In this document: positions 1 through 7,626 of the stretch, one piece after another
Numbering within the stretch: position 1 is the stretch's first letter
Layout of the letters: every line of letters begins with the position of its first letter
NCBI GenBank assembly: GCA_946887385.1
Contig: CAMPKU010000039.1
Location: 1 to 22,562, forward strand
Origin: an uncultured Gammaproteobacteria bacterium
Lineage (GTDB): Bacteria; Pseudomonadota; Gammaproteobacteria; Rariloculales; Rariloculaceae
Direction of reading: 5' to 3'
DNA: 22,562 bases
Position numbers and translations under genes: made by a program
Notes under the pieces: model-generated
The model's database searches: none
Seen by the model: the letters and a program-made list of their open reading frames with translations, nothing else
What the model was told of the DNA's origin: nothing

Positions 1-556
1 CGCCCGGTGCTCCGGGCTGCGTCGAGCGCGAGGAATCGCCAGCGCCGCCTGCGCCAGCGCCGCCTGCGCCGCGCCGGGCAGTGGAGCTCGCCGTGCGCTC
101 GTCGAGCATGACGGCGGGCGCTGCGGCGAGCTGCTCGCGCGTGCGGTTCGTATACAGCTCATCGCCGTCGGCGCTGATTTGAATGTCGTCGAACGGTATT
201 GCGACGAGCTTTTCATCGGCACCCACTCCGCCGATCTGCATGATGAGCTGCATGTCCTGTCCCGGGGCCGCCGCGCGTGCAACCTCGTGCACCTCACCCA
301 AGTTATCGCCGCTGCGATTTTGCAGCTCCATTCCAAGGAGCTTGCTCACGCGTAGCGGCTTGCTTTCCAGATACTGGTCCAGCGTCTGCATTCCCGCCTC
401 GGCGCGGGCGATCTGCGTTTCGCCCGTTTGCGCCCGGTTCGCATTCTCCCGGGCCCTGTCATCAGCCTGTTGCGCTCCGCCGGCGAGCGCGAACCCTACG
501 GCCGCGGCGACGACGGCCAGCTTCGATTGCTTAAGCCATAGTTTGGAAACTTCCAT
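1..556 (-). CDS. Secreted PRC-barrel domain protein (3' end beyond window)
   Basis: The reading frame opens at an ATG (554-556) and stays open to the left edge, giving 185 residues without a stop, so the C-terminus is missing. A basic N-terminus and a hydrophobic stretch (about residues 12-27, ending in Ala-Gly-Gly-Ala) look like a signal peptide, so the protein is probably periplasmic. A short Gln/Glu-rich linker follows. Residues about 68-150 fit a PRC-barrel: a strand-rich stretch with 'GMELQNRSGDNLGEV' and 'VAIPFDDIQIS'. The tail is Gly/Ala-rich and comes from a tandem DNA repeat. A GAGGTGA ribosome site precedes the ATG. PRC-barrel proteins of this kind are common in bacterial stress regulons, but the ligand here is unknown. 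The gene is driven leftward by a sigma54-type promoter at 619-634, back to back with that of the DUF1328 gene. Confidence 0.75.
   Translation of the reverse strand, partial: MEVSKLWLKQSKLAVVAAAVGFALAGGAQQADDRARENANRAQTGETQIARAEAGMQTLDQYLESKPLRVSKLLGMELQNRSGDNLGEVHEVARAAAPGQDMQLIMQIGGVGADEKLVAIPFDDIQISADGDELYTNRTREQLAAAPAVMLDERTASSTARRGAGGAGAGGAGDSSRSTQPGAPG
39..71. repeat. 15-bp tandem repeat in PRC-barrel gene tail
   Basis: Two adjacent copies of a GC-rich 15-mer (AGCGCCGCCTGCGCC) plus a partial copy encode a Gly-Gly-Ala-Gly-Ala repeat near the right end of the visible PRC-barrel protein. It is in frame, so copy-number change would only alter linker length. Confidence 0.6.
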
Positions 557-618
557 GTCACTCACCTCGCTTGTTGAATTCAAAGTTGCGGCTCTGGGCC
601 GCAGAACGGGCGATGTAG

Positions 619-634
619 TGCAAGACATATGCCA
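619..634 (-). promoter_or_regulatory. Sigma54 -24/-12 promoter for PRC-barrel gene
   Basis: The minus strand reads TGGCATATGTCTTGCA, an exact fit to TGGCAY-N5-TTGCW. The predicted transcript starts near 608, leaving a leader of about 52 nt before the ATG at 556. The site is 18 nt from the oppositely oriented site at 653-668. Confidence 0.85.
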
Positions 635-652
635 GGAATTGCGGGTAACGAG

Positions 653-668
653 TGGCACAGAGCTTGCA
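653..668 (+). promoter_or_regulatory. Sigma54 -24/-12 promoter for DUF1328-metallothionein unit
   Basis: The plus strand reads TGGCACAGAGCTTGCA, an exact fit to the sigma54 consensus. The predicted start is near 679, about 28 nt before the DUF1328 ATG at 707, with a GAGGAG ribosome site (693-698) between them. It forms a divergent pair with the site at 619-634. Confidence 0.88.
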
Positions 669-706
669 GCCCTAGGGCGCAGGTTGGGCAATGAGGAGTG
701 TCGTCC

Positions 707-871
707 ATGATCTATTACGCGCTGATATTTCTCGTCGTAGCGCTGATCGCCGGAGTCCTGGGGTTCTCGGGTATTGCCGGTACAGCCGCCAATATCGCCT
801 GGATCCTGTTCGTCGTCGGCTTGGTGCTTGCAGTGGTGTTTTTCGTTCGCGGCCGCGGTTCGAGTATCTAG
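707..871 (+). CDS. DUF1328 small membrane protein (YtjA-like)
   Basis: A 54-residue, almost wholly hydrophobic protein beginning [16 protein letters not shown]. It has two predicted membrane helices (about residues 3-20 and 28-47) joined by a Gly/Ala-rich turn ([11 protein letters not shown]), then a short basic tail (RGRG). Length, the opening residues and the central [13 protein letters not shown] motif match the DUF1328 family, an inner-membrane protein of unknown function that recurs in stress regulons. A GAGGAG site lies 8 nt before the ATG. A metallothionein gene starts 3 nt after the stop, so the two are probably translated together from the sigma54 promoter at 653-668. Confidence 0.88.
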   Translation: MIYYALIFLVVALIAGVLGFSGIAGTAANIAWILFVVGLVLAVVFFVRGRGSSI

Positions 872-874
872 CTG

Positions 875-1051
875 ATGGCCAATCCTGGAAGGTGCTCGCA
901 CCCGGGCTGCTCCTGCGCAGCTCGGGAACCAAGCGCCGTATCGCAGCGTGGGCAGATCTACTGCAGCAATGGCTGCGCGGCGGGGCAGGGGTGCGAGCAC
1001 AGCGGCTGCGACTGCAAGTCGCGCGAAGCTACGCCCATTCGCAGCGATTGA
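875..1051 (+). CDS. Bacterial metallothionein (SmtA/BmtA-like)
   Basis: A 58-residue protein with eight Cys (7, 12, 14, 30, 34, 40, 45, 47) and His at 9 and 42. The N-terminal CSHPGCSC and the central YCSNGCAAGQGC followed by GCDCK match the cysteine layout of bacterial metallothioneins, which bind Zn, Cd or Cu in a cytosolic thiolate cluster. The family usually has nine Cys, so this one may be one ligand short. There is no clear ribosome site of its own: the ATG lies 3 nt after the DUF1328 stop, which suggests translational coupling. Its likely role is metal buffering, or thiol-based oxidant scavenging, alongside the catalase and SodC encoded nearby. The longer overlapping frames here have no family resemblance. 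Confidence 0.82.
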   Translation: MANPGRCSHPGCSCAAREPSAVSQRGQIYCSNGCAAGQGCEHSGCDCKSREATPIRSD

Positions 1052-1097
1052 CGGTTCCGTGCGGAATGCGGTGATGCAGACGACGCGCGTCTTTGGG

Positions 1098-1128
1098 CTC
1101 CCGCGCGCGCGAGAGGCGCGCGCGGGAG
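1098..1128. terminator. Perfect 12-bp GC hairpin between metallothionein and catalase
   Basis: CTCCCGCGCGCG and its exact complement flank a 7-nt loop, 19 nt before the catalase ATG. There is no T-run after it, so it is not a standard intrinsic terminator. It could attenuate read-through from the DUF1328 unit, act as a processing or stability element, or hinder catalase translation. Confidence 0.45.
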
Positions 1129-1146
1129 TGCGAAGGATCGATTTGA

Positions 1147-3276
1147 ATGAGGATCACCAGGAAGACGAAAACTGCGCCGCCCGAACCTCGTGCCGCAAAG
1201 GCGCGCTACGGCGAGCAAATCGTCGAGCTCGGTGAAGGGGGCGAAACTCATCAGCGCGCGGTCGATGATCATGAGCTCACGACTCAGCAAGGCACACCCG
1301 TAGCGGACGACCAAAATACCCTGCGCGCGGGGCCGCGAGGGCCCGCACTACTCGAAGATTTTCACTTTCGCGAAAAGCTTTTCCATTTCGACCACGAACG
1401 AATACCTGAGCGCGTGGTGAACGCGCGCGGCTTCGGCGCGCACGGTTTCTTCGAAACCTACGATTCGCTGGCCGACATCACGAACGCAGACCTGTTCCAA
1501 CGAGCCGGCGAGGTAACGCCGGCGTTCGTGCGCTTCTCGACCACCGTGGGCAGCAGAGGCTCATTCGATCTCGCGCGCGACGTGCGCGGCTTCGCCGTGA
1601 AGCTGTACACGCAACGCGGCAACTGGGACCTGGTCGGCAGCAACATGCCGGTTTTTTTCATCCAGGATCCGATCAAGTTTCCGGATTTCGTGCACGCCAT
1701 CAAGCCTGCGCCGGACCGCGACTTCCCACAGGCGCAATCGGCACACGACAACTTCTGGGACTTCGTGTCGCTGATGCCGGAAAGCCTGCACATGATCCTC
1801 TGGATGATGTCCGATCGCGGCATACCGCGGTCATTTCGCTTCATGGAGGGCTTTGGCGTTCACACGTTCAGGCTCACCAGCGACGCAGGCGGCACGACGT
1901 TCGTGAAATTTCATTGGAAGCCGAAGCTCGGTCTCCAATCCGTGCTGTGGAGCGAGGCGGTGAAAATCAATGGTGCCGACCCCGATTTTCACCGCCGCGA
2001 TTTGTGGGAGGCGATCACGGCCGGCGATTTTCCGGAGTGGGAGCTCGCCGTGCAGCTCTTCGACGCCGACACGGCGGCCCGCTTGCCGTTCGACATGCTC
2101 GATCCGACGAAGCTGATCACCGAGGAGCTCGTCCCGCTCCGCCGCGTGGGGCGGCTGGTGCTCGATCGAAACGTGAGGAATGCGTTCGCCGAAACGGAGC
2201 AAGTCGCGTTCGGAACGCAGAACATCGTGCCCGGCATCGAGTTCACCAACGACCCGTTGCTCCAGGGCCGCAATTTCTCGTATCTGGATACGCAGTCGAG
2301 GCGGCTCGGCGGCCCTAACTTCGCGCAATTGCCGATCAACGCGCCGCAATGCCCGTTCCGCCACTACCAGCAGGACGGCCAGATGGCTACCTTCAACCCC
2401 ACCGGCCGCGCGAACTACGAGCCGAACTCGTGGCTAGGAAGCCGCGCACCCGGTGAGGCCCCGGCCGGGTTTGCCTCGTATCCCGAGGAGATTCACGGCA
2501 CGAAGCTCCGCGCGCGGCCAGAGAGTTTCGCCGATCACTACAATCAGGCGCAGCAGTTCTACATCAGTCAAACCCCGCTCGAGCGCCAGCACATCGCTGC
2601 GGCGTTCGTGTTCGAGCTCAGCAAGGTCGAGTCGAGCGCAATCCGTTCGCGCGTCGTGGCGCACCTCTTGAACATCGATGACCGGCTTGCGATGAACGTC
2701 GCGGAAGGCCTAAGACTCGATGCCCTGCCTACAGCCGCCACCCGAGTGGTGCCCGCGCGCAACGATCTACCGCCGTCGCCGGCCCTTAGCATCATGCGAC
2801 GGCGCCCGCAGTCGTTCGCGGGACGCCGCCTCGGTGTTCTCATCACCGACGGCGTGGACGGCACATTCTTGCGTCAGCTGGAAACGGAGTTCAACGATGT
2901 AGGAGCGACAGTGGAGCTCATCGCTCCCGCCATCGGCGGCGTCAAGACGGAAGATGGCGCGTGGGTGGAAGCGAAGCGAACGCTTGCCACGGCGCCGTCG
3001 GTATTGTTCGACGCCGTCGCGCTCGTGGTGGCGCCGCAGGCGAGCGCCAGCATCGCACAACATTCGCAGGCCGTGGCTTTCGCGGCCGATGCATTCGCCC
3101 ACTGCAAGTTTATTGCCTATACGGGCGATGCGCGGCCGCTGCTCGAGCGCGCGCTGGCCGGCGATGCGCTCGACGCCGGCTGCAAGCAGGTTGAGACGGC
3201 GATGGCCGCTGCAGCGTTTGCAACGCTGTGTGGCCAGCTGCGTTTTTGGGCGCGCGAGCCGGTGCTCGGCTTATGA
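1147..3276 (+). CDS. katE: Large-subunit clade 2 catalase (KatE/HPII-like) with distal His replaced by Asn
   Basis: At 709 residues with a C-terminal flavodoxin/GATase1-like domain (about 562-705), this matches E. coli HPII in length and layout. The catalase core (about 60-545) keeps the distal Asn region ([19 protein letters not shown]), the proximal Tyr in RNFSYLDTQ, and [19 protein letters not shown]. The distal catalytic His, normally in ERVVHARG, is Asn92 here (codon AAC, 1420-1422). In HPII the equivalent His128 is essential for peroxide dismutation. The His of HPII that bonds to the proximal Tyr is also absent (AFGTQN), which is usual in heme b enzymes. As read, the protein may be inactive, altered in reaction, or carry a sequence error. 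No sigma54 site lies directly upstream; it may be read from the 653-668 promoter through the hairpin at 1098-1128. Confidence 0.93.
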   Translation: MRITRKTKTAPPEPRAAKARYGEQIVELGEGGETHQRAVDDHELTTQQGTPVADDQNTLRAGPRGPALLEDFHFREKLFHFDHERIPERVVNARGFGAHGFFETYDSLADITNADLFQRAGEVTPAFVRFSTTVGSRGSFDLARDVRGFAVKLYTQRGNWDLVGSNMPVFFIQDPIKFPDFVHAIKPAPDRDFPQAQSAHDNFWDFVSLMPESLHMILWMMSDRGIPRSFRFMEGFGVHTFRLTSDAGGTTFVKFHWKPKLGLQSVLWSEAVKINGADPDFHRRDLWEAITAGDFPEWELAVQLFDADTAARLPFDMLDPTKLITEELVPLRRVGRLVLDRNVRNAFAETEQVAFGTQNIVPGIEFTNDPLLQGRNFSYLDTQSRRLGGPNFAQLPINAPQCPFRHYQQDGQMATFNPTGRANYEPNSWLGSRAPGEAPAGFASYPEEIHGTKLRARPESFADHYNQAQQFYISQTPLERQHIAAAFVFELSKVESSAIRSRVVAHLLNIDDRLAMNVAEGLRLDALPTAATRVVPARNDLPPSPALSIMRRRPQSFAGRRLGVLITDGVDGTFLRQLETEFNDVGATVELIAPAIGGVKTEDGAWVEAKRTLATAPSVLFDAVALVVAPQASASIAQHSQAVAFAADAFAHCKFIAYTGDARPLLERALAGDALDAGCKQVETAMAAAAFATLCGQLRFWAREPVLGL

Positions 3277-4238
3277 ACGCCCGCATGCGCAGGCCGATCG
3301 TAGGGACCACGGCATGTGTGGTGTTGGTGTTCGCGAGTGCGAGCACGAGCACGCCGTCGTTGCCGCCGAAGACCGAGCCGCCGCTGGTCGCGAGCTCGTC
3401 GCCGCCGCGTGTCGCGGAGCCGACGCGCGGAGAGCTTTGGCTCGCGGCCACGCGAGAAGCGCTGGAAGAGGCGGCCGAAGTCGAAGCGCCCTTTGCCGAG
3501 GCAGGCGTGGCCGATCCGCAGTCCGGCCCCGTGGCGTTCTCCTTGGATGCGCTGGCCGGGCAAACGCTCGAAGTCACGCTTGCGCGGGAGCCCGCCGGCG
3601 ATGGCGGCATCTATCTCGAAGTGTTCCGCGTCATCGATGTACTGGGGCACCCATTGCACCACCGGCTCGCGGGGCTGCGCCCGAGCGCCGGGCACTTGAG
3701 CACGCGGCTGCCGCGCGACGGCACCTATCACGTGCTCGTGCAGGGGGCTGCGTCCGGGGGCGGCGGCTACCGGCTCACAGTCGAGCTGGGCTCCGCGCTG
3801 CCGTTTCCGGTGGTGGGCGCCCGCGCCGACGCGGTGCGGAGTTTGTTCGGCGCGTCGCGGGACGACGGCGAACGTCACCACGAGGGCATCGACATCTTCG
3901 TCCAGCGTCTGACGCCGGTGCTGGCCGTCGCGGCCGGCCGTGCGATGCCGGCTCAGGACGCTCTAGGGGGCAACACGGTTTGGCTCAACACGCCCGGCAC
4001 TTCGTACTACTACGCCCACTTGGACCGTATCGCCGTGCGGGCGCAGCAGCGGGTGCAGGTGGGCGATGTGCTTGGCTACGTAGGCAACACCGGCAACGCA
4101 CGAGGGATGTCGTCGCACCTACATTTCGGCGTGTATCGCTGGGGTAGGGAACCAATTGACCCGCTGCCCCTACTGGTGGGGCAGCGCTTCGAGGAACAGC
4201 CAACAGAGGCGAAGACGGCCGACGCCGCCGGCAGCTAG
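3273..4238 (+). CDS. Secreted M23 (LytM-type) metallopeptidase
   Basis: A 321-residue protein whose ATG overlaps the catalase stop (ATGA), so it is probably coupled to katE. A more upstream in-frame ATG inside katE is less likely, because the 3273 start places the basic n-region (NARMRR) and hydrophobic core (residues 9-24) as a signal peptide. Residues about 85-172 resemble a beta-rich domain. The C-terminal M23 domain (about 185-300) has the full zinc site: HEGID (His203, Asp207), His249 in YYYAHLD, and HLH (282-284) in SSHLHFGVY. It probably cuts or remodels peptidoglycan peptides in the periplasm. The stop overlaps the end of the convergent small gene by 4 nt. Confidence 0.85.
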   Translation: MNARMRRPIVGTTACVVLVFASASTSTPSLPPKTEPPLVASSSPPRVAEPTRGELWLAATREALEEAAEVEAPFAEAGVADPQSGPVAFSLDALAGQTLEVTLAREPAGDGGIYLEVFRVIDVLGHPLHHRLAGLRPSAGHLSTRLPRDGTYHVLVQGAASGGGGYRLTVELGSALPFPVVGARADAVRSLFGASRDDGERHHEGIDIFVQRLTPVLAVAAGRAMPAQDALGGNTVWLNTPGTSYYYAHLDRIAVRAQQRVQVGDVLGYVGNTGNARGMSSHLHFGVYRWGREPIDPLPLLVGQRFEEQPTEAKTADAAGS

Positions 4239-4384
4239 TCGGCGTCGCGCTCCAGCGGCCCGTCGCCGGCGCCCACGTCGTTCGACCGATGGATCTGCTG
4301 CTGGCGCTGGCGGCGCGCCCGTTGTAGCTCTTCCATCTCGTCGAGGAAGCTGTCGATGTCAAACTCGATGTCGTAAATGCGCAT
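4235..4384 (-). CDS. Small acidic/charged protein, 49 aa, unknown
   Basis: The frame encodes an acidic N-terminal half (MRIYDIEFDIDSFLDEMEEL), then an Arg/Gln-rich stretch (QRARRQRQQQ) likely to be helical, and a polar tail. I do not recognise a family. An AGGGG ribosome site lies about 7 nt before the ATG, and a sigma54-type promoter at 4471-4486 reads into it with a leader of about 76 nt. These two signals, more than the protein itself, support the gene. Confidence 0.62.
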   Translation of the reverse strand: MRIYDIEFDIDSFLDEMEELQRARRQRQQQIHRSNDVGAGDGPLERDAD

Positions 4385-4470
4385 TAGCCGCCCCTGTCTG
4401 TTTGTTGTGTATCTAGGTGGTTAGGGACTCACCGAGACTGTCGGCAAGTCCTCCCCGAGTGACCTGTTTA

Positions 4471-4486
4471 AGCAAACTCTGTGCCA
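4471..4486 (-). promoter_or_regulatory. Sigma54 -24/-12 promoter for 49-aa protein gene
   Basis: The minus strand reads TGGCACAGAGTTTGCT, an exact consensus fit. The predicted transcript start is near 4460, giving the longest leader in the set (about 76 nt). No divergent partner is present. Confidence 0.82.
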
Positions 4487-4649
4487 TGAGGTGGGTTTTC
4501 CGCTTGGTGCGTAGACGCGACGCGCGCCGTTCGACGCAGAGCGTGGTTGATGCTTTTCGGCCTGCGCCGTTGTGTCGACGAGGGCAGCCGCTTTGCAAAC
4601 TTTGCAACCCCGTTCCTCCGATCCCGCTTCGTACTCGTAGGTAGACCGA

Positions 4650-4676
4650 GCACGGCCGGCGCGCGGCCGGCCGTGC
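4650..4676. terminator. Perfect 11-bp GC hairpin after the 50-aa gene
   Basis: GCACGGCCGGC and its exact complement flank a 5-nt loop, starting 12 nt past the stop of the leftward gene at 4688-4840. There is no T-tract. The position suits a transcription end or 3' stability element that insulates the next promoter downstream. Confidence 0.5.
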
Positions 4677-4687
4677 GTAATCGCCGG

Positions 4688-4840
4688 CTACTCCTGCGGC
4701 TCTTGGTCTTCCTCGCGCCGGGAGCGACCGCTCCCAGGGGATTCGATGCCGCCCGGTTTGCGGTCTCGCCCGCCCGGTTGGTTCGGGCGCGGCGTGCCGC
4801 TCGGGGATTGATCGCGGCGATTTCGTTTGTCGTCAGCCAT
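4688..4840 (-). CDS. Small hydrophilic, probably disordered protein, 50 aa
   Basis: The product is made almost entirely of Arg, Asp, Gly, Pro, Ser and Glu (MADDKRNRRDQSPSG at the start, EEDQEPQE at the end) with no hydrophobic core, so it is probably disordered. I cannot name a family. It resembles small stress-induced hydrophilins only in composition. A GAGAGG ribosome site lies 7 nt before the ATG. A consensus sigma54 promoter (4890-4905) lies between it and the end of the htrA gene, giving a leader of about 39 nt. Confidence 0.68.
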   Translation of the reverse strand: MADDKRNRRDQSPSGTPRPNQPGGRDRKPGGIESPGSGRSRREEDQEPQE

Positions 4841-4889
4841 ATCGGTGCCTCTCTACGTTGGGAAGGGATCGAAACGCAAAACCGAGATT

Positions 4890-4905
4890 TGCAAACCGCG
4901 TGCCA
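4890..4905 (-). promoter_or_regulatory. Sigma54 -24/-12 promoter for 50-aa protein gene
   Basis: The minus strand reads TGGCACGCGGTTTGCA, the fullest match to the textbook TGGCACG-N4-TTGCA in the window. It lies only 6 nt beyond the htrA stop codon, so the small gene can be transcribed independently of htrA. Confidence 0.9.
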
Positions 4906-4911
4906 CGGTTC

Positions 4912-6306
4912 TCAGCGCACGAGCAGGAACAACGCCCGGCCCTCGCGCTGCACTTGTAGTGCGATCGGCGGAGCGGCGCGATTCAAGGCCGCTGTGAGAT
5001 CGCTCACGGAGGCGATGGGCTCGCGGTTGACGGCCGTGATGAGATCGTCCGCGCGCAAACCGAAGCGCGCGGCCGGAGAACCTGGCGCCACGGCGCTGAC
5101 CCAAACGCCGCTCACCCGCCCGAATGCCGGGTGGTTGCTGGGCACTTCCATGATGGTTGCGCCGGCCAGCAGCGACACCGAATCGGGGTCCGCCGGCCGT
5201 ACCGCTGCATCGGCGGCGCCTGTTTCCGCAGCAACCGTCGCGCGCGCGGTACGGCGCTCGCCGCGGCGCAGGTACGTTACCGCTACCGATTCGCCGGCCC
5301 GCACGAGTCCCACTGCATTGCGCAAGTCGGCCGCGCTATCGATCGGCTCTTCGTCGACGGCGACGATCACGTCACCGGGCTCGAGGCCGGCCTGTTCCGC
5401 CGGCGAGTCCGGTTCCGTTTGCGTGATGAGCGCGCCGCGGTCCGTCGTGAGCTCGAGCGCCTGAGCGAGCCCCGGCGTCACGTCTTGAATTGCGATCCCG
5501 ATGCGACCGCGCTGGACGTCGCCATGCTCCAAAATCTGCGAAACCACCTCGCGAACCATGTTGCTTGGAATCGCGAAGCCGATCCCGATGTTGCCGCCCG
5601 TGCCGGATAAGATCGCCGTATTCACGCCGAGGAGCTGGCCGTTGATGTCGACGAGCGCTCCGCCCGAGTTGCCGGGATTGATCGAAGCGTCGGTCTGGAT
5701 GAAATCCTCGTAGTTTTCGATGTTCACGGCGCTTCGGCCGAGCGCGCTGACGATGCCCGCAGTGGCGGTCTGCCCGAGGCCGAACGGATTGCCAATCGCG
5801 ACGACATAGTCGCCGACCGAAAGCTCGCTGGAATCGCCGATCGGAAGCTCCGTGAAGTCGGCTCCGTCCGCCGCCACGCGCAGCAACGCCACGTCGGTGC
5901 CGGCATCGCTGCCGACGAGCGTTGCGTTGAACTCGCGGCGGTCGTTGAAGGTGACGACGATGCTATCGGCGCCCTGCACGACATGATGATTCGTCACTAC
6001 GAGGCCGTCGTCGCCGTCGATGATGACGCCGGAGCCGATGCTCTGGCGCGGCATCGGAGCGGGCATCGGGCCGCCGGGTCCCTCGAAGAACCGGCGAAAG
6101 AACGGATCCTCGAGCAGCGGATTGCGGCTTTCGGCCGCCGGACCGACCACCGAGATGTTCACGACGGCCGGCGTAACGCGCTCGAGCAAAGGGGCCAACG
6201 TGGGCGTCTCGCCTTCGTTGAAAGGCCATGCAGCGGCGCGCAGCGCCGCGAGCGCTGCAATGGCTACGATCATTCCCGTGGCGATGAGAAGTATGTTGCG
6301 CTTCAT
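4912..6306 (-). CDS. Periplasmic HtrA/DegP-family serine protease with two PDZ domains
   Basis: At 464 residues this has the usual DegP/DegQ/MucD length. A signal peptide or signal anchor (residues 1-26) precedes a trypsin-like domain (about 38-255) with the full triad: His108 (TNHHVV), Asp138 (GTDVALL) and Ser214 (NPGNSGGA). Two PDZ domains follow (about 265-355 and 375-460). The known role of the family is degradation and chaperoning of misfolded envelope proteins. A perfect AAGGAGG lies 7 nt before the ATG. The sigma54-type promoter at 6386-6401 gives a leader of about 70 nt. In E. coli degP is under sigmaE and Cpx control, so sigma54 control here would differ. Confidence 0.95.
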   Translation of the reverse strand: MKRNILLIATGMIVAIAALAALRAAAWPFNEGETPTLAPLLERVTPAVVNISVVGPAAESRNPLLEDPFFRRFFEGPGGPMPAPMPRQSIGSGVIIDGDDGLVVTNHHVVQGADSIVVTFNDRREFNATLVGSDAGTDVALLRVAADGADFTELPIGDSSELSVGDYVVAIGNPFGLGQTATAGIVSALGRSAVNIENYEDFIQTDASINPGNSGGALVDINGQLLGVNTAILSGTGGNIGIGFAIPSNMVREVVSQILEHGDVQRGRIGIAIQDVTPGLAQALELTTDRGALITQTEPDSPAEQAGLEPGDVIVAVDEEPIDSAADLRNAVGLVRAGESVAVTYLRRGERRTARATVAAETGAADAAVRPADPDSVSLLAGATIMEVPSNHPAFGRVSGVWVSAVAPGSPAARFGLRADDLITAVNREPIASVSDLTAALNRAAPPIALQVQREGRALFLLVR

Positions 6307-6385
6307 ATGCCCGCCTCCTTGCGAGTCGCGACGCGTGCCCCACGGGCTCTGCTACGTTCGTGGGCACCTTTTATGCGGCTTTCGG

Positions 6386-6401
6386 AGCAAGTTCTATGCC
6401 A
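6386..6401 (-). promoter_or_regulatory. Sigma54 -24/-12 promoter for htrA-like gene
   Basis: The minus strand reads TGGCATAGAACTTGCT, an exact fit to the consensus. The predicted start is near 6375. The site lies in the 160-nt gap between the baeRF gene and the protease gene. Confidence 0.85.
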
Positions 6402-6466
6402 CGACGAGCGCCGAACGCGGCGCCTATTCCACATTATTCGAGGTGCTCCAAATGTTGCGCCCCGCA

Positions 6467-7555
6467 TCAAAAGCGATAGATCGCCGCTTGCGGAGCCGGC
6501 GTGGGCATTGCGCTCGCCGGTAGCAAGTGCACGTCGCCGCCGAAGCGAAGCGTGAGTACGGCTTCGTCGTTGAAGGGGCCTTCGGGCTGAACGGTGTGCG
6601 GCTCTTGCGCTGCACGACGGCGCGGTTCGTCGAGTGCCACGGATTCATCGAGCAGCAGAACGTCGATTCGGCCGGCGCGCGCGGCGTTGCCGATCTCGAC
6701 AAGATCGACGCTCGTGCGGTTGCTTGCAGTGCGGGCGCCGTACAGCGCTTTCAGCTCGCCGCGAGCGGCGTCTCGCCGGGCTGCAACGATCGACTCCGCG
6801 AGCCGAGCGAGATCCGCCGGCGGCGTGCGATCGTGGTTGCCGGGGATTGCGTCGCCGAGCACCGTCCAGCCTGTTGCGGCCCGGCGGAACATCGCCGTGA
6901 TCTGAACGTCGCCGGCCAAGATCAAAGCAGCGCGCGCGCTGTCGACGTTACCCGCCAGCGCGTCGGCCACACGCCGGCAAAAAAGCTCGATCTCCGGCAG
7001 CACGTCGTCCTCGCCCTCGCCATATCCATGCGAAACACTGCCGGCCCCGGTCGAATGTTGCTGCAACGTGGCGCTGCGCCGCTCGGCGCCCACCACAGCG
7101 GTCACCGAACGCGGCACGTCGGCGGACAACGGCAGCTCCGTGCCGCTCGACTGATCGATCACGCGCACCGAGTGGCGGCTCAGCGCCAGCACGAAGGTCG
7201 GTTCCGTGGGGGCGGAGATCTGCAAGAGCGGCACGATGTAGAAGCGGGGCGCGACAGTGACGAGCGGAGCAAACGGCGCTGCAGACTGCATCACCACGGA
7301 CTCGTCTTGCCACGCGAACAGCGCCAGTCCGTCATGACGCACCGCGCGCGGATCCTCCGCGGCGGCCAGCGTGAGCTCGCGCGCCGCCACTTGAGCCGTA
7401 CGCTCGTCGAGCGTGCCGGCATCGAGCGCTGCTGCAAGCGCGCGTTGACAGTTCTTCAACCGTATGCCGTTTTGCCGCACGTCATTGCCGGCGCGAGCCA
7501 ACGGCACGTAGCACGATACGAGCGCCTCGCCTTGTTGCCGGGCGAGGTCGCGCAC
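6467..7555 (-). CDS. Bacterial archaeo-eukaryotic release-factor-like (baeRF family) protein
   Basis: The N-terminal part (LARQQGEALVSCYVPL, then NGIRLKNCQRAL) and the C-terminal part (NDEAVLTLRFGGDVHLLPASAMP) match the pattern of the baeRF families, which resemble the eRF1/pelota fold and are thought to act at ribosomes, although their biochemistry is little known. An ATG at 7621 is in frame but lies upstream of the sigma54 promoter at 7593-7608, which would start transcripts near 7582. I therefore prefer GTG 7555 (362 aa), with TTG 7558 or GTG 7579 as alternatives. No clear ribosome site decides between them. The domain itself begins right after 7555, which agrees. Confidence 0.78.
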   Translation of the reverse strand: MRDLARQQGEALVSCYVPLARAGNDVRQNGIRLKNCQRALAAALDAGTLDERTAQVAARELTLAAAEDPRAVRHDGLALFAWQDESVVMQSAAPFAPLVTVAPRFYIVPLLQISAPTEPTFVLALSRHSVRVIDQSSGTELPLSADVPRSVTAVVGAERRSATLQQHSTGAGSVSHGYGEGEDDVLPEIELFCRRVADALAGNVDSARAALILAGDVQITAMFRRAATGWTVLGDAIPGNHDRTPPADLARLAESIVAARRDAARGELKALYGARTASNRTSVDLVEIGNAARAGRIDVLLLDESVALDEPRRRAAQEPHTVQPEGPFNDEAVLTLRFGGDVHLLPASAMPTPAPQAAIYRF

Positions 7556-7592
7556 CAATTGTGAAGACGGTTGCAGCACTCGGTGAATCGAC

Positions 7593-7608
7593 AGCAAGAG
7601 GTGTGCCA
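7593..7608 (-). promoter_or_regulatory. Sigma54 -24/-12 promoter for baeRF-family gene
   Basis: The minus strand reads TGGCACACCTCTTGCT, an exact consensus fit. It is 18 nt from the opposite sodC site, the same gap as in the pair at 619-668. It falls inside the frame if the upstream ATG 7621 is used, which argues for a later start codon. Confidence 0.82.
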
Positions 7609-7626
7609 CGTGCGGTCGCATGCGCT

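Larger units (their letters stand above)
4385..4687. other. Gene-free stretch with one promoter and one hairpin
   Basis: About 300 nt between two leftward tiny genes. It holds the sigma54 site at 4471-4486 and a perfect hairpin at 4650-4676. The remaining bases (4487-4649) hold short open frames on both strands with no recognisable protein and no strong ribosome site. Confidence 0.5.

Noticed and set aside
183..710. Long open frame on the plus strand opposite the PRC-barrel gene
   Set aside because: It is Ser/Cys/Arg-rich with no family pattern, crosses both sigma54 promoters, and lies opposite a frame with signal peptide and PRC-barrel features.
691..1235. Overlapping plus-strand frames over DUF1328 and metallothionein
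   Set aside because: They have Arg-rich low-complexity translations. The two short frames at 707-871 and 875-1051 match known families in length and motif.
2954..4147. 397-aa plus-strand frame across katE and the M23 gene
   Set aside because: It is Arg/Ala-rich, typical of an out-of-frame reading of GC-rich genes, and overlaps two well-supported genes.
4547..5464. 305-aa plus-strand frame opposite htrA and the 50-aa gene
   Set aside because: There are no motifs. The opposite strand has a full serine protease with catalytic triad and ribosome site.
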